This document shows positions 7,339-16,375 of a stretch of 18,260 nucleotides of DNA, piece after piece. The notes beneath the pieces were generated by a model. It was not told the DNA's origin, did not search any database, and saw nothing but the letters and a program-made list of their open reading frames with translations. Made by a program: the position numbers and the translations under genes. The DNA comes from JBOHHR01 sp050740975 (GTDB lineage Bacteria; Pseudomonadota; Gammaproteobacteria; JBOHHR01). The DNA is taken from the NCBI GenBank assembly GCA_050740975.1, contig JBOIEE010000163.1:1-18260 (forward strand), in the 5' to 3' direction. How positions within the stretch are numbered: the stretch's first letter is position 1; each line of letters opens with the position of its first letter.

Positions 7339-10131
7339 ATGAAAATTTTCGCCACGGCTGAACTGCACAGCGACAACGCCACCTACCTGGATGAGCTGTA
7401 TCACAACTACCGCTCGGATCCAGCCTCAGTAGCGGGACCCTGGAGAGCTTACTTCGAGCAGATCCAACAGGAAACTCAGCCTGGCCGCAAACTTCTGCAC
7501 CCCGGTAGATCGGCGGTCTCCGCGGATTCCTTGAGCGTCAGCGCGCGCAAGCAAGTTGCCGTGCTGCAGCTCATTAACGCCTATCGTTTCCGCGGCCACA
7601 GGCAAGCCGATTTGGACCCATTGCGCCAGTATGTGCGCCCCGATGTGGCGGAGCTGGACCCCGCCTTTCACGGCTTGGGAACTGAGGACAGCGAATGCGT
7701 TTTTAACACCGGCTCTCTTTACGGTCCTCCCGAAGCTACCTTGAGCGACATCCTCAAGACCCTTCAGCAGACCTATTGCCGCAGCATCGGTGCCGAGTAC
7801 ATGCATATTAATGAAACGGCACAAAAGCGCTGGATCCAGCAACGCCTGGAATTGAACATGGCGACTCCTGATTTCAGCGCGGATAAGCGCCGACACATTC
7901 TCCGTGGAATCATCGCGGCAAGTAAGTTAGAAGAATATCTGCACAGCAAGTATGTAGGCCAGAAGCGGTTCTCCTTAGAAGGCGGAGAAAGCCTCATCCC
8001 GCTGTTGGACGAGTTGGTACAACATGCGGGGGACTACTCCGTGTGCGAAGTAGTGATCGGAATGGCACACCGCGGGCGGATAAACGTGTTGGTGAATACG
8101 GTAGGCAAGCGCCCCGCTGAGCTATTCCAAGAATTCGAGGGAAAAAACCATAGCTTGGGTTCTGGCGACGTCAAGTACCATCTCGGTTATTCGTCAAACA
8201 TCGATACCTCAATCGGTGTGGTCCACGTCACCTTGGCGTTTAATCCCTCTCATTTGGAGATCATCGATCCCGTGGTCGAAGGCTCGGTGAGAGCGCGCCA
8301 AGAGCGACGCAAAGACCTCAGCCGCGATCGGGTATTGCCTGTCGTCATCCACGGCGACGCGGCGTTTTCCGGCCAAGGCGTGGTCATGGAGACCTTTAAC
8401 CTTTCTCAGACCCGCGGCTACACAACGGGCGGCACCATTCACATTATCATCAACAATCAGATTGGCTTTACTACCAGCGACCCGCTCGATTCCCGCTCTA
8501 CACTCTACTCTACGGACGTAGCCAAGATGGTGCAGGCGCCCATCTTCCACGTCAACGGTGACGATCCGGAGGCCTTGGTATTCGTAGGCCAACTGGCGCT
8601 GGATTACCGGATGGAGTTTAACCACGACATCGTTATCGACTTGGTTTGCTATCGCCGCCACGGTCACAGCGAAGCCGACGAGCCTGCCGCTACCCAACCA
8701 CTCATGTATCAACGCATCAGGCAACATCCGGGGATCCAGAAGCTCTACTCCGAGAGTCTTATCCGGGAGGGTGTCGTTTCCGCGAGTGAAGTACACGCTA
8801 TAGAAACGGATTACGTAGCAGCGCTTGATCGTGGCCAAACCGTGGTGAGGGAAGCCCCGGATGAGGTGACGGATGAACACCGCATCGATTTTGATCCATT
8901 CAAAGGGACCGATTGGCGAGCCCTTGTAATCACGAGCGTGGAGCGCGAGCGCGTACAGCGCCTGGGTGAACGCTTCACCAGCCTGCCCGTGGGGTTTACT
9001 TTGCACACCAGCGTTAGCCGTATCATCGAAAACCGCCGCGCCATGGCTCGGGGAGAGCTTCCCCTGGACTGGGGATTCACGGAAACGCTGGCCTATGCCA
9101 GCTTGGTGGAAGAAGGCTATCCGGTGCGCTTATCGGGCCAGGACACTGCCCGCGGCACCTTTTTTCACCGGCACGCAGTGTTGCACGACGCCGCCAACGG
9201 CAACACCTACCTCCCGCTGCAACACATCGCGCAAGACCAGGCTCAGTTCTTAGTCATTAACTCCATCCTTTCCGAAGAAGCCGTGCTCGCTTTCGAATAT
9301 GGGTACAGCAGCTCAGAACCCAATGCCCTGGTCATCTGGGAAGCCCAATTCGGTGATTTCGGCAACAACGCGCAAGTGGTGATCGACCAATTTATCAGCT
9401 CCTGCGAGGCGAAATGGGGACGTTATTGTGGGCTGGTGATGTACCTTCCGCACGGTTACGATGGCCAGGGGCCCGAGCATTCCTCGGCACGCCTAGAACG
9501 CTACCTGCAATTGTGCGCAGAAGACAATATGCAGGTGTGCATTCCGAGCACACCGGCTCAAATGTTTCACTTGTTGCGGCGACAGATGGTCAGACCCTAT
9601 CGCAAGCCCCTGGTGGTGATGACGCCAAAGAGCCTGCTGCGGCATAAGCTTTCAAGCTCACGCCTGGAAGAGGTGTGCGACCAGGGATATCGCCTGGTGA
9701 TTGATGACATCGACCCCATTGACCCACATTCCGTGATCCGGGTGCTCTTCTGCAGCGGCAAGGTCTACTACGATCTGCTGGAAACACGCCGCGCGAACCA
9801 TATCCAGGACATCGCCGTTTTACGCTTGGAACAGCTTTATCCTTTTCCTAAACCTGAGGTCGAAGCTCTTCTGCGCCGATATCCGAACGCCAAAGACGTG
9901 GTTTGGGTGCAGGAAGAGCCGCGCAATCAGGGTGCATGGAGCTACCTTCTATCGCACCTGCATCTGTTTGGCTGTCTTGAGAAAGGTCAGATGCTGCTGC
10001 TGGCGGCGAGACCGAATTCGGCCTCACCTGCGGTCGGCTATTTAACTAAGCATTTAGAACAGCAGCAACGCATCGTGAGCGATGCCTTGCTGTTATCGCG
10101 CGTGGATGTCCTGGAACAGAAGCGTGCTTAA
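7339..10131 (+). CDS. sucA: 2-oxoglutarate dehydrogenase E1 component
   Basis: This 930-residue thiamine-diphosphate enzyme decarboxylates 2-oxoglutarate and transfers the succinyl group to lipoyl-E2. The N-terminus (YLDELYHNYRSDPASVAGPWRAYFEQ, split across about residues 18-43) is the E2-contacting peptide region of OdhA/SucA. The active-site GMAHRGR segment is at 241-247, with H244. The ThDP/metal motif runs from GDAAFSG (G339, D340) to NNQIGFTTSD (N372). The beta-like half contains EAQFGDFGNNAQ, LPHGYDGQGPEHSSAR and MTPKSLLRH. The length is close to the 933 residues of E. coli SucA. It is the first gene of sucA-sucB-lpdA, divergent from gltA. The ATG at 7339 has only a weak TTGGG directly before it; the strong AAAGGAG lies 34 nt upstream. 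Confidence 0.98.
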   Translation: MKIFATAELHSDNATYLDELYHNYRSDPASVAGPWRAYFEQIQQETQPGRKLLHPGRSAVSADSLSVSARKQVAVLQLINAYRFRGHRQADLDPLRQYVRPDVAELDPAFHGLGTEDSECVFNTGSLYGPPEATLSDILKTLQQTYCRSIGAEYMHINETAQKRWIQQRLELNMATPDFSADKRRHILRGIIAASKLEEYLHSKYVGQKRFSLEGGESLIPLLDELVQHAGDYSVCEVVIGMAHRGRINVLVNTVGKRPAELFQEFEGKNHSLGSGDVKYHLGYSSNIDTSIGVVHVTLAFNPSHLEIIDPVVEGSVRARQERRKDLSRDRVLPVVIHGDAAFSGQGVVMETFNLSQTRGYTTGGTIHIIINNQIGFTTSDPLDSRSTLYSTDVAKMVQAPIFHVNGDDPEALVFVGQLALDYRMEFNHDIVIDLVCYRRHGHSEADEPAATQPLMYQRIRQHPGIQKLYSESLIREGVVSASEVHAIETDYVAALDRGQTVVREAPDEVTDEHRIDFDPFKGTDWRALVITSVERERVQRLGERFTSLPVGFTLHTSVSRIIENRRAMARGELPLDWGFTETLAYASLVEEGYPVRLSGQDTARGTFFHRHAVLHDAANGNTYLPLQHIAQDQAQFLVINSILSEEAVLAFEYGYSSSEPNALVIWEAQFGDFGNNAQVVIDQFISSCEAKWGRYCGLVMYLPHGYDGQGPEHSSARLERYLQLCAEDNMQVCIPSTPAQMFHLLRRQMVRPYRKPLVVMTPKSLLRHKLSSSRLEEVCDQGYRLVIDDIDPIDPHSVIRVLFCSGKVYYDLLETRRANHIQDIAVLRLEQLYPFPKPEVEALLRRYPNAKDVVWVQEEPRNQGAWSYLLSHLHLFGCLEKGQMLLLAARPNSASPAVGYLTKHLEQQQRIVSDALLLSRVDVLEQKRA

Positions 10132-10145
10132 ACCTGTTGTGTTGC

Positions 10146-10159
10146 TGGGGGAACCCCCA
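10146..10159 (+). promoter_or_regulatory. Small hairpin covering the sucB ribosome-binding site
   Basis: TGGGG pairs with CCCCA around a GAAC loop. The G-run is the only plausible Shine-Dalgarno sequence for the sucB GTG at 10162, so pairing would hide it until ribosomes finishing sucA 15 nt upstream open it. Translational coupling is an inference from this geometry. Confidence 0.4.
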
Positions 10160-10161
10160 CG

Positions 10162-11391
10162 GTGCTCATAGAGCTTAGAGTGCCACCGCTCGCCGAGTCC
10201 GTTTCGGAAGCCACCCTACTGGAGTGGCACAAACAGGCGGGCGATCGCGTCACCCGCGGTGAAAATCTGCTGGACCTGGAAACGGACAAAGTCACCTTGG
10301 AAGTACCCTCCCCAGAGAGCGGCGTACTGAAAGAAATACGCAAACGCACAGGCGAATCCGCTGCGGCGGGGGAAGTGTTAGCGCTGATCGACAGCGATGG
10401 TGCCTCTGCCGAGCGGGAAGAGCAGAGCCAGCCGCAAAGCTCGCGCTTGCAAGCCGCTGATAGTGCGCCGGTGACGGCCCAAGTGCCGAAACTAAGCCCC
10501 TCGGTGCGCAAGATCGTGAGCGAACACAAGCTTTCCCCGGGGGAGATCCCCAGTTCTGGCAAGGGCGGGCGCCTCACCCGGAACGATGTACTCAGCTACC
10601 TTCAGGCACAGCAGCCCAGCGCCCCTCAAGTGCTCGCAGAACCCTCCCCGAACCAGCCTGAGGAAGAGCAACCGGCTGGCCGTGAGCGACGAGAGCCCAT
10701 GAGCCGCCTGCGCCGCCGCATTGCCGAGCGTCTGTTAGCGGCCCAGCGCGAAAACGCGCTATTGACCACCTTCAACGAGGTCAATATGCAAGCCGTGATG
10801 GCGCTGCGCCATCATTTAGGTGCTGCCTTCGAGCAGCAGCACGGAGCGCGCTTAGGATTCATGTCCTTCTTTGTGAAGGCGTCGGTGCAGGCGCTAAAGC
10901 GCTTTCCCTTGCTCAACGCATCCATCGACGGCGAAGACATCCTCTACCATGACTATTACGACCTAGGGATCGCAGTCAGTTCTCCGCGAGGTTTAGTAGT
11001 GCCTGTGCTGAGAGATGTCGATCATAAGAGCTTTGCTGAAATAGAGCAGGAGATCCGCTCGTATGGCCAGAAGGCCCAAGAAGCGACACTGACACTCGAA
11101 GAGCTGAGCGGAGGGACATTTACCATAACCAACGGTGGCGTTTTCGGCTCCTTGCTCTCTACCCCCATCATCAATCCGCCGCAAAGCGCGATCCTCGGCA
11201 TGCACAAAATCTCGGAGCGACCTGTGGTAGAGAACGGCGAGATCGTGATCCGTCCGATCATGTATCTCGCGCTATCCTATGACCACCGCCTCATCGACGG
11301 ACGGGACGCAGTGCAATTCTTGGTCACCATCAAAGAACAGCTTGAAGACCCGAACAGGATGTTGCTGGGGATCGGGGGCAGAGCGAAATAA
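10162..11391 (+). CDS. sucB: Dihydrolipoyllysine succinyltransferase, 2-oxoglutarate dehydrogenase E2
   Basis: This 409-residue core of the 2-oxoglutarate dehydrogenase complex transfers succinyl from lipoamide to CoA. An N-terminal lipoyl domain (about 2-77) has the lipoylated lysine K43 in LETDKVTLEV. A Ser/Gln/Glu-rich linker is followed by a peripheral subunit-binding domain (about 111-147, SPSVRKIVSEHKLSPGEIP, GKGGRLTRNDV). The catalytic acyltransferase domain starts near residue 180 (MSRLRRRIAERL) and has the HXXXDG motif with H375 and D379 in YDHRLIDGRDAV. Translation begins at a GTG 30 bp after sucA, with its ribosome-binding site in a small hairpin. It is a one-lipoyl-domain E2, as usual for SucB. 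Confidence 0.97.
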   Translation: MLIELRVPPLAESVSEATLLEWHKQAGDRVTRGENLLDLETDKVTLEVPSPESGVLKEIRKRTGESAAAGEVLALIDSDGASAEREEQSQPQSSRLQAADSAPVTAQVPKLSPSVRKIVSEHKLSPGEIPSSGKGGRLTRNDVLSYLQAQQPSAPQVLAEPSPNQPEEEQPAGRERREPMSRLRRRIAERLLAAQRENALLTTFNEVNMQAVMALRHHLGAAFEQQHGARLGFMSFFVKASVQALKRFPLLNASIDGEDILYHDYYDLGIAVSSPRGLVVPVLRDVDHKSFAEIEQEIRSYGQKAQEATLTLEELSGGTFTITNGGVFGSLLSTPIINPPQSAILGMHKISERPVVENGEIVIRPIMYLALSYDHRLIDGRDAVQFLVTIKEQLEDPNRMLLGIGGRAK

Positions 11392-11463
11392 GGGCACTTC
11401 GAAAAATGGGCTTCCTGTCACATTTCCGCTAATGGAAAGAATGAACAACGTATCGGACGCTTC

Positions 11464-12882
11464 ATGCACTCTTTCGATGTCTTGGTGATCGGTGCCGGTC
11501 CGGGCGGCTACCTGGCCGCTATCCGCGCCGCGCAATTGGGTCTGCGCACGGCGGTGGTGGACGAATGGATAGCACAGAACGGCAAACCAGCGCTCGGAGG
11601 CACGTGCCTGAATGTGGGTTGTATCCCTTCTAAAGCCTTGCTGGATTCCTCGCATCATTTTGAGTTCATCACCCACCACGCGAAGGCTCATGGCATTAAG
11701 GTTGGCGATGCGCAATACGATCTTGAGTCGATGATGCGGCGTAAAAACAAGGTGGTGCAAACCTTGACCCAAGGAATAGCGACCTTATTCCGCAAGCACA
11801 AAGTGGAATGGCTGCAGGGCCATGCCCGATTGGTAGGCAATCTACAGGTAGAGATCACACACCACGACAAGGATGAGAAGCAGACCGTTTCCGCGGCTCA
11901 TATCATTATCGCGACCGGGTCCGTTCCTGCGTCTATTCCCCAGGTGCCGATAGACCAAAAGCACATCGTCGATTCTACCGAGGCGCTGTGCTTCAGCGAG
12001 GCGCCTAAACGGTTGGGCGTGATCGGGGCCGGCGTCATAGGGCTTGAGCTCGGCAGCCTGTGGCGGCGCTTAGGCTCGGAGGTGATCGTGCTGGAAGCTC
12101 TGCAAGACCTTCTTCCCAGCGCCGACCGCGACATCGCACGAGCTGCGTTTAAAACCCTAACGCAACAAGGGCTCACGATTAAGCTCGGTGCTCGAGTGAG
12201 CAAGACCGCAATCACCGATAAGGGCGTGACCGTACACTACCAGTACCAAGGCGAAGAGCAAAGTATGTCGGTAGATAAGGTCATCGTCGCCGTAGGGCGT
12301 AAACCCTATACCGAAAATCTCAATATCGAGGCGCTAGCAATAGAAACAGATCCCCAGGGGTTCATCGTAGTGGATGAATATTGCCGCACCCGGGTGCCAA
12401 ATGTTTACGCGCTTGGAGATGTGGTGCGCGGCCCAATGCTGGCGCACAAGGCTCAAGAAGAAGGGATGGCGGTGGCCGAGCACATCGCCGGGCAGGCCAC
12501 GCTTGTCGACCATAACATTGTGCCGTGGGTGATCTACACCTGGCCTGAGATCGCCTGGGTGGGTAAGACCGAGGATAGTCTCAAAGCTGCGGGAATCGAG
12601 TTTCGCAGCGGCAGCTTCCCGTTTCTCGCCAGTGGACGGGCGCGCGCTATGGGCGAAACCGAGGGTTTAGTCAAAGTGATTGCGGATGCCAAAAGCGACC
12701 GTGTTTTAGGAGTCCACATATTTGGGGCCAACGCCTCTGAGCTTATCGCGGAAACCGTGCTTGCGATGGCGTTTGAGGGCGATAGTGAGGATATTGCACG
12801 GACCATTCACGCCCACCCGACTCTTGCAGAGGCCCTGCACGAGGCCTCTTTAGCGGTGCACGGCCGTCCCATACACATTTAA
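11464..12882 (+). CDS. lpdA: Dihydrolipoyl dehydrogenase (E3)
   Basis: This 472-residue FAD flavoprotein reoxidises dihydrolipoamide with NAD+. The FAD motif VIGAGPGGYLAAIRAAQLG is at 8-26. The redox disulfide C48-C53 lies in GGTCLNVGCIPSK. The NAD-binding motif GVIGAGVIGLELGS is near 184-197. YALGDV is the second FAD motif. The catalytic dyad H451 and E456 is in HAHPTLAEALHEA at the C-terminus. It is the third gene of the sucA operon, 72 bp after sucB, so it most likely serves the 2-oxoglutarate dehydrogenase complex; it may also serve pyruvate dehydrogenase or glycine cleavage if no other E3 exists. The Shine-Dalgarno sequence is weak. Confidence 0.97.
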   Translation: MHSFDVLVIGAGPGGYLAAIRAAQLGLRTAVVDEWIAQNGKPALGGTCLNVGCIPSKALLDSSHHFEFITHHAKAHGIKVGDAQYDLESMMRRKNKVVQTLTQGIATLFRKHKVEWLQGHARLVGNLQVEITHHDKDEKQTVSAAHIIIATGSVPASIPQVPIDQKHIVDSTEALCFSEAPKRLGVIGAGVIGLELGSLWRRLGSEVIVLEALQDLLPSADRDIARAAFKTLTQQGLTIKLGARVSKTAITDKGVTVHYQYQGEEQSMSVDKVIVAVGRKPYTENLNIEALAIETDPQGFIVVDEYCRTRVPNVYALGDVVRGPMLAHKAQEEGMAVAEHIAGQATLVDHNIVPWVIYTWPEIAWVGKTEDSLKAAGIEFRSGSFPFLASGRARAMGETEGLVKVIADAKSDRVLGVHIFGANASELIAETVLAMAFEGDSEDIARTIHAHPTLAEALHEASLAVHGRPIHI

Positions 12883-13018
12883 TGCGGGCTTCCGCCATTC
12901 AGTCCACTCGCGGAAAGCGTGCCTAATCGATTCTTCAAACAGCCTCTTCTTTCCGGCGCGCGATGAGCAGCGAAGCGCCGTTGTGCGCGCAGAACTGAAC
13001 ATACCTTTAAGGGGCGAA

Positions 13019-14203
13019 ATGGCATCCGGCAAACCAGAATTGCATTGCTTGCTGCTTGCTGCGGTCCTATTCAGCAGCCCCATTTTTAGCGCGGAGAAGC
13101 CAATCAACTGGAACGGGCTGCCTCCGCCGTACGACACCCCTTCCGCGGTGAACCCGCCCCGCGTCGTCCCGCGTCCCGCCGGCGCTGAGCTTAAGCTTCC
13201 CCTAGGCTTTCGCATACGCGAGTATGGTGGGGATCTCCCCGGTGCCCGTTACATGGTTTTGGGGCCGCGGCAAGAGGTGTTGGTCTCCTCCTTGGAAGAA
13301 GGCAAGGTCTTCGTGATCCAAGACCGCTGGCCCAAAACCCTCATCTCGGGTCTCTACGAGCCCTATGGGATGGTGCTGCATGAGGGCTGGCTTTACGTAG
13401 CCGAACCCACGTCGGTTAAGCGCTACCGCTATGACCCGCAGGCCTTAGCGGTAAGTGAACGTCAAGAGGTGATCGCTCTCAGCGGCCTGGAAGGGGGTCA
13501 TGCTACGCGAACCCTCCTCGTGGACGACTCGGGCGAGAAGCTGTATGTAAGCATCGGTTCTGCTTCGAATGTGGATCTGGGTGAACCGCCCATGCGCGCG
13601 GCGATTAACCGTTTCAATATCGATGGAACAGGTCAGGAGATCTTTGCTTCTGGGATCCGCAACGCCGTGGGGCTGCGCTGGTATCCTGGCAGCGACGCGC
13701 TTTGGGCGACCTCCCACGAACGCGATAAATTGGGCGATGATCTGGTGCCGGATTTTCTAACCAGTGTAAAGCGAGGGGATTTCTTCGGTTGGCCATACGC
13801 TTACATCGGCCCGCACGAAGACCCACGCCATGCCGGGAAAGCGCCCGCTAAGGTGAAGCAGACACGCTACCCGGAGGTATTGCTGGGCTCGCACGTGGGG
13901 GCAATGGATCTATTGTTTTATACAGGAGCGCAATTCCCGCCACACTATCGAGGCGGTTGCTTCGTGGCCCTGCACGGGTCTTGGAATCGCTCGCGCCGGG
14001 TGGGCTACAAGCTCGTCTTTGTTCCGTTCAAATCTGGAAAACCCACCTCAGGCCCGGAAGACTTCTTGACCGGCTGGATGGTATCGCCCGATCGTCGTGA
14101 AGTCTGGGGCCGCCCGGTCGGTTTGCTCGAGCTAGCCGACGGCTCACTGCTGGTTTCAGATGATGGGGCGGGCAAGATCTGGCGCGTAGAGTACAGCCCA
14201 TAA
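13019..14203 (+). CDS. Exported sorbosone dehydrogenase-like beta-propeller protein
   Basis: This 394-residue protein resembles the L-sorbosone/soluble glucose dehydrogenase superfamily (six-bladed beta-propeller, COG2133-type), whose members often use PQQ in the periplasm. The N-terminus is a signal peptide: LLLAAVLFSSPIFSA, with likely cleavage after the alanine. Characteristic segments include GGHATRTLLVDDSGEKLYVSIGS, FASGIRNAVGLRW, TSHERDKLGDDLVPDFL and GDFFGWPYAYIG, then HGSWNRSRRVGYKLVFVPF and LLVSDDGAGKIWRV. I chose the ATG at 13019 over one at 12983 because AAGGGG lies 4 nt before it and it gives a clean signal peptide. Actual substrate and PQQ dependence are not proven. It is on the same strand as lpdA but 136 bp away, so probably separate. 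Confidence 0.88.
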   Translation: MASGKPELHCLLLAAVLFSSPIFSAEKPINWNGLPPPYDTPSAVNPPRVVPRPAGAELKLPLGFRIREYGGDLPGARYMVLGPRQEVLVSSLEEGKVFVIQDRWPKTLISGLYEPYGMVLHEGWLYVAEPTSVKRYRYDPQALAVSERQEVIALSGLEGGHATRTLLVDDSGEKLYVSIGSASNVDLGEPPMRAAINRFNIDGTGQEIFASGIRNAVGLRWYPGSDALWATSHERDKLGDDLVPDFLTSVKRGDFFGWPYAYIGPHEDPRHAGKAPAKVKQTRYPEVLLGSHVGAMDLLFYTGAQFPPHYRGGCFVALHGSWNRSRRVGYKLVFVPFKSGKPTSGPEDFLTGWMVSPDRREVWGRPVGLLELADGSLLVSDDGAGKIWRVEYSP

Positions 14204-14266
14204 GCCTTAACTATCGCGTCGCAACCTGGTGAAACGTACAGGGCTAATTTTCAACCGTGAGGCGCC

Positions 14267-15502
14267 GTGAACTCTCCAGCGCAAGTCCAACTGAATCGAA
14301 TGTTAATCGGCTCACCGCTGCGGCGGTGGGGTTTCGCCCTCGGAACCATCATTAGTTTGTTGCTGTTGCTCGCTTTCGCTGGAGTGATCTTCAGTTTAAC
14401 GTTTAGCAGCGTACGTCCGGATACAGCGAGCGTGTTCGTGCGCAGCATGTTCGCAACGAGCGTTTTATCACTGGTGCCATTGGCCATTCTGTGGTGGCTC
14501 GATCGCCGCGAGCGGGAGTCGCCATGGCTATTCGGAGCAGCGTTCCTTTGGGGTGGCGTGATCGCAACGAGCTTGGCTCTGCCGTTCAATAGTGCAATCC
14601 TTGCGGGCATCGCCCAATGGGTCGCAAAGAACCCGGCCATTGAACTGACGCTCGGGGCTGACGCTGCGCTCATGATCGGTGCACCTATTGCCGGACCACT
14701 CGTCGAGGAAATCACCAAAGGGCTAGGCGTGCTATTGCTCTTCTTCCTGCTGCGCGCCGAGTACGACAACATGCGGGACGGATTTATCTACGGCGCAGTC
14801 GTAGGCGCGGGATTCAACTGGTTCGAGGCACCGCTCTATGTGGCGCAGGGATACGCAGAGTATGGTGACGCGCCTTGGGAGCTGGAGCTTGGAGCACGCT
14901 TCGCGCTCTTCGGTATGGCCGGCCACGCGCTGTACTCGGGGCTGTTCGGTGCTTTCCTGGGACTTGCCCGCCAAACACGCCGTTGGTTTGTCCGCTATAG
15001 CGCGCCGCTGGTGGGACTTCTGCTCGCCATATCCGCCCACGCATTGAACAACCTTTTGCCCATGGTGGTGACCCTAGCGGAAGTCGCTGCGGGTGAGTCG
15101 CCGCCCACCGAATCGACTCCTCCGCCGGATGTGGGCCTGCTGGAGGCATGGACGTCCGCCAGCCTCATGAATCTAATAGTCTTCCTGCCTTTTGTCGTGC
15201 TGACGCTGTTTTTGTTGTGGCGCAGCGGCCGCTGGGAACGGAAGGTCATACAGGAAGAACTGGCGAATGAGCTAGCCGATACGGTGACGCCTGAAGAATT
15301 CGAGGACATTAAGCGTGACGGTGTCTTTCGCACGCGCCGGATTGCCACTATCGACCGCCGGCGGTCGGCGGCCCTGGTGAATGCCCAGCATGAGCTTGCC
15401 TTTCGCAAGCGTCGGGTATGCGACCGCGGTGGTAACCCCGAAGTGGATCCTGTGGTTATAAGTTGGCGCGACGAGATCCACCGTCTGCGGCGAATGGCTT
15501 GA
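14267..15502 (+). CDS. PrsW-family intramembrane protease
   Basis: This 411-residue multi-pass membrane protein has about eight hydrophobic segments. The conserved glutamic-type intramembrane protease motifs of the PrsW/CAAX-like (abortive infection) superfamily are present: EEITK (E147, E148, K151), GAGFNWFE (E187), H220 in GMAGHALYSGLFG, and HALNN (H258, N261). The C-terminal 90 residues are cytosolic and highly charged, an extension beyond the usual catalytic core. In Bacillus PrsW cuts an anti-sigma factor; the target here is unknown and no sigma or anti-sigma gene is nearby. The start is a GTG with TGAGG about 4 nt before it; an ATG at 14300 is an alternative. Confidence 0.85.
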   Translation: MNSPAQVQLNRMLIGSPLRRWGFALGTIISLLLLLAFAGVIFSLTFSSVRPDTASVFVRSMFATSVLSLVPLAILWWLDRRERESPWLFGAAFLWGGVIATSLALPFNSAILAGIAQWVAKNPAIELTLGADAALMIGAPIAGPLVEEITKGLGVLLLFFLLRAEYDNMRDGFIYGAVVGAGFNWFEAPLYVAQGYAEYGDAPWELELGARFALFGMAGHALYSGLFGAFLGLARQTRRWFVRYSAPLVGLLLAISAHALNNLLPMVVTLAEVAAGESPPTESTPPPDVGLLEAWTSASLMNLIVFLPFVVLTLFLLWRSGRWERKVIQEELANELADTVTPEEFEDIKRDGVFRTRRIATIDRRRSAALVNAQHELAFRKRRVCDRGGNPEVDPVVISWRDEIHRLRRMA

Positions 15503-15558
15503 GCGAACGCGATCACCCCTTTGAGTTTTTGAGCTTCCTTTAATCTGGGCTGCCATCT

Positions 15559-15663
15559 TTACCCGAACCCGACTACTGGCTGTAGCGCCAGCAACAGAAA
15601 TCCCGCCAGCAGCAGGAGGCCAATAATAGCGCGTATCATATTTAGTCTTGTCATCTTGTTCAT
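15559..15663 (-). CDS. 34-residue single-membrane-segment peptide
   Basis: This frame encodes MNKMTRLNMIRAIIGLLLLA followed by GFLLLALQPVVGFG and a TAA stop. It has a short basic N-terminus and one hydrophobic segment of about 20 residues. A GGAG Shine-Dalgarno sequence lies 9 nt before the ATG. It sits between PrsW and a 176-residue protein, on the strand opposite PrsW and downstream of the latter. I do not recognise a family; small inner-membrane peptides of this shape are common, but so are chance hydrophobic frames. Confidence 0.5.
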   Translation of the reverse strand: MNKMTRLNMIRAIIGLLLLAGFLLLALQPVVGFG

Positions 15664-15802
15664 CGTTAACGACTCCGGAGCAGAATCGGCTTGGATAGGG
15701 TAGGGGCTGTTGGGGCTGGGAAAAGCGCTCAGACTTCCCTACCGAGAGAGAACATTGCGTTTTTCCTCACGCCCCGTCCAGCCTGTTGGGAAGCCGCCTA
15801 AT

Positions 15803-16333
15803 CTAGGCTAATGTGCTTTGAACTCCGAGGGCGCTCTGAATCTCGGCCAACAGCTGCTTTTCGTTGGTGCTCAGCCTCTCGCCGCCAAAACCAAGAAAGC
15901 CCCCTTCGGTGGTTGCCATGGCAACCTTCTCCGCAACCGACATGGCCCACTGCTTGTACTCTGTTGCTTCCTGGCTCGATGACTTTGCTGAGAGCAGATT
16001 TACCGCTGCGCGGCAGTCTTCCAAGGCTTGCTGGCGCATTTTCTCGTATGAATTTATCCCCTTTTCTTTCATCCGGGCCATCGCCCAGTCTCTGAATTTC
16101 TTCATCTTTTCCATGGCTTCGCTCCGATCCCCTTGTAGGTTGGGCAATACGGCCTGAATGAGATCGTTATTGGGGTAATCCTTGACTCCGGCTAACACCG
16201 ACTGGGCGCTGACAAACATTTCCTTGCCTGTCCCAAATAGCCCGCTACTCCCCGAAAATGCCATCGCTGCACCGACCATCTGGGGAAAAGCGGCAAGCAG
16301 GTTTAGTTCGTCTTCGCTATAGTTCGTAGTCAT
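15803..16333 (-). CDS. Conserved-looking protein of unknown function, 176 residues
   Basis: I recognise no named domain. The start MTTNYSEDELNLLAAFPQMV is fixed by an excellent AAGGAGG about 9 nt upstream, and a good promoter lies behind it; the frame is open 24 codons further upstream but lacks such signals. The protein is soluble and mostly helical, with a glycine/serine-rich stretch at about 26-36 (FSGSSGLFGTG), an alternating charged helix (EAMEKMKKFRDWAMARMKEKG) and a C-terminal EGGFLGFGGERLSTNEKQLLAEI. That GFLGFGG block preceded by EYKQWAMSVAEKVA looks like a pattern shared with uncharacterised bacterial proteins I have seen, but I cannot name the family. There is no signal peptide. 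Confidence 0.75.
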   Translation of the reverse strand: MTTNYSEDELNLLAAFPQMVGAAMAFSGSSGLFGTGKEMFVSAQSVLAGVKDYPNNDLIQAVLPNLQGDRSEAMEKMKKFRDWAMARMKEKGINSYEKMRQQALEDCRAAVNLLSAKSSSQEATEYKQWAMSVAEKVAMATTEGGFLGFGGERLSTNEKQLLAEIQSALGVQSTLA

Positions 16334-16375
16334 AAGAAGGTCCTCCTTAGGTGTAGTTTTTCCAGTGAGCGAACT

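Noticed and set aside
8209..9006. 265-residue minus-strand open frame inside sucA
   Set aside because: It is antisense to a highly conserved gene and has no recognisable domain; a codon-bias shadow.
11406..11488. Two tiny overlapping frames (8 and 18 codons) between sucB and lpdA
   Set aside because: No ribosome-binding site and no sign of a regulatory leader; short frames like these are expected by chance.
12881..12899. Hairpin AATGCGG/CCGCCATT after lpdA as an operon terminator
   Set aside because: The stem is short with a bulge and no T-tract follows, so I do not call it.
14251..14772. 173-residue minus-strand frame opposite PrsW
   Set aside because: It is a shadow of the membrane protein's codons, rich in Ser/Arg, with no ribosome-binding site.
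15796..15808. GCCTA-ATC-TAGGC hairpin at the stop of the 176-residue gene as terminator
   Set aside because: Only 5 bp, a 3-nt loop and no T-run.
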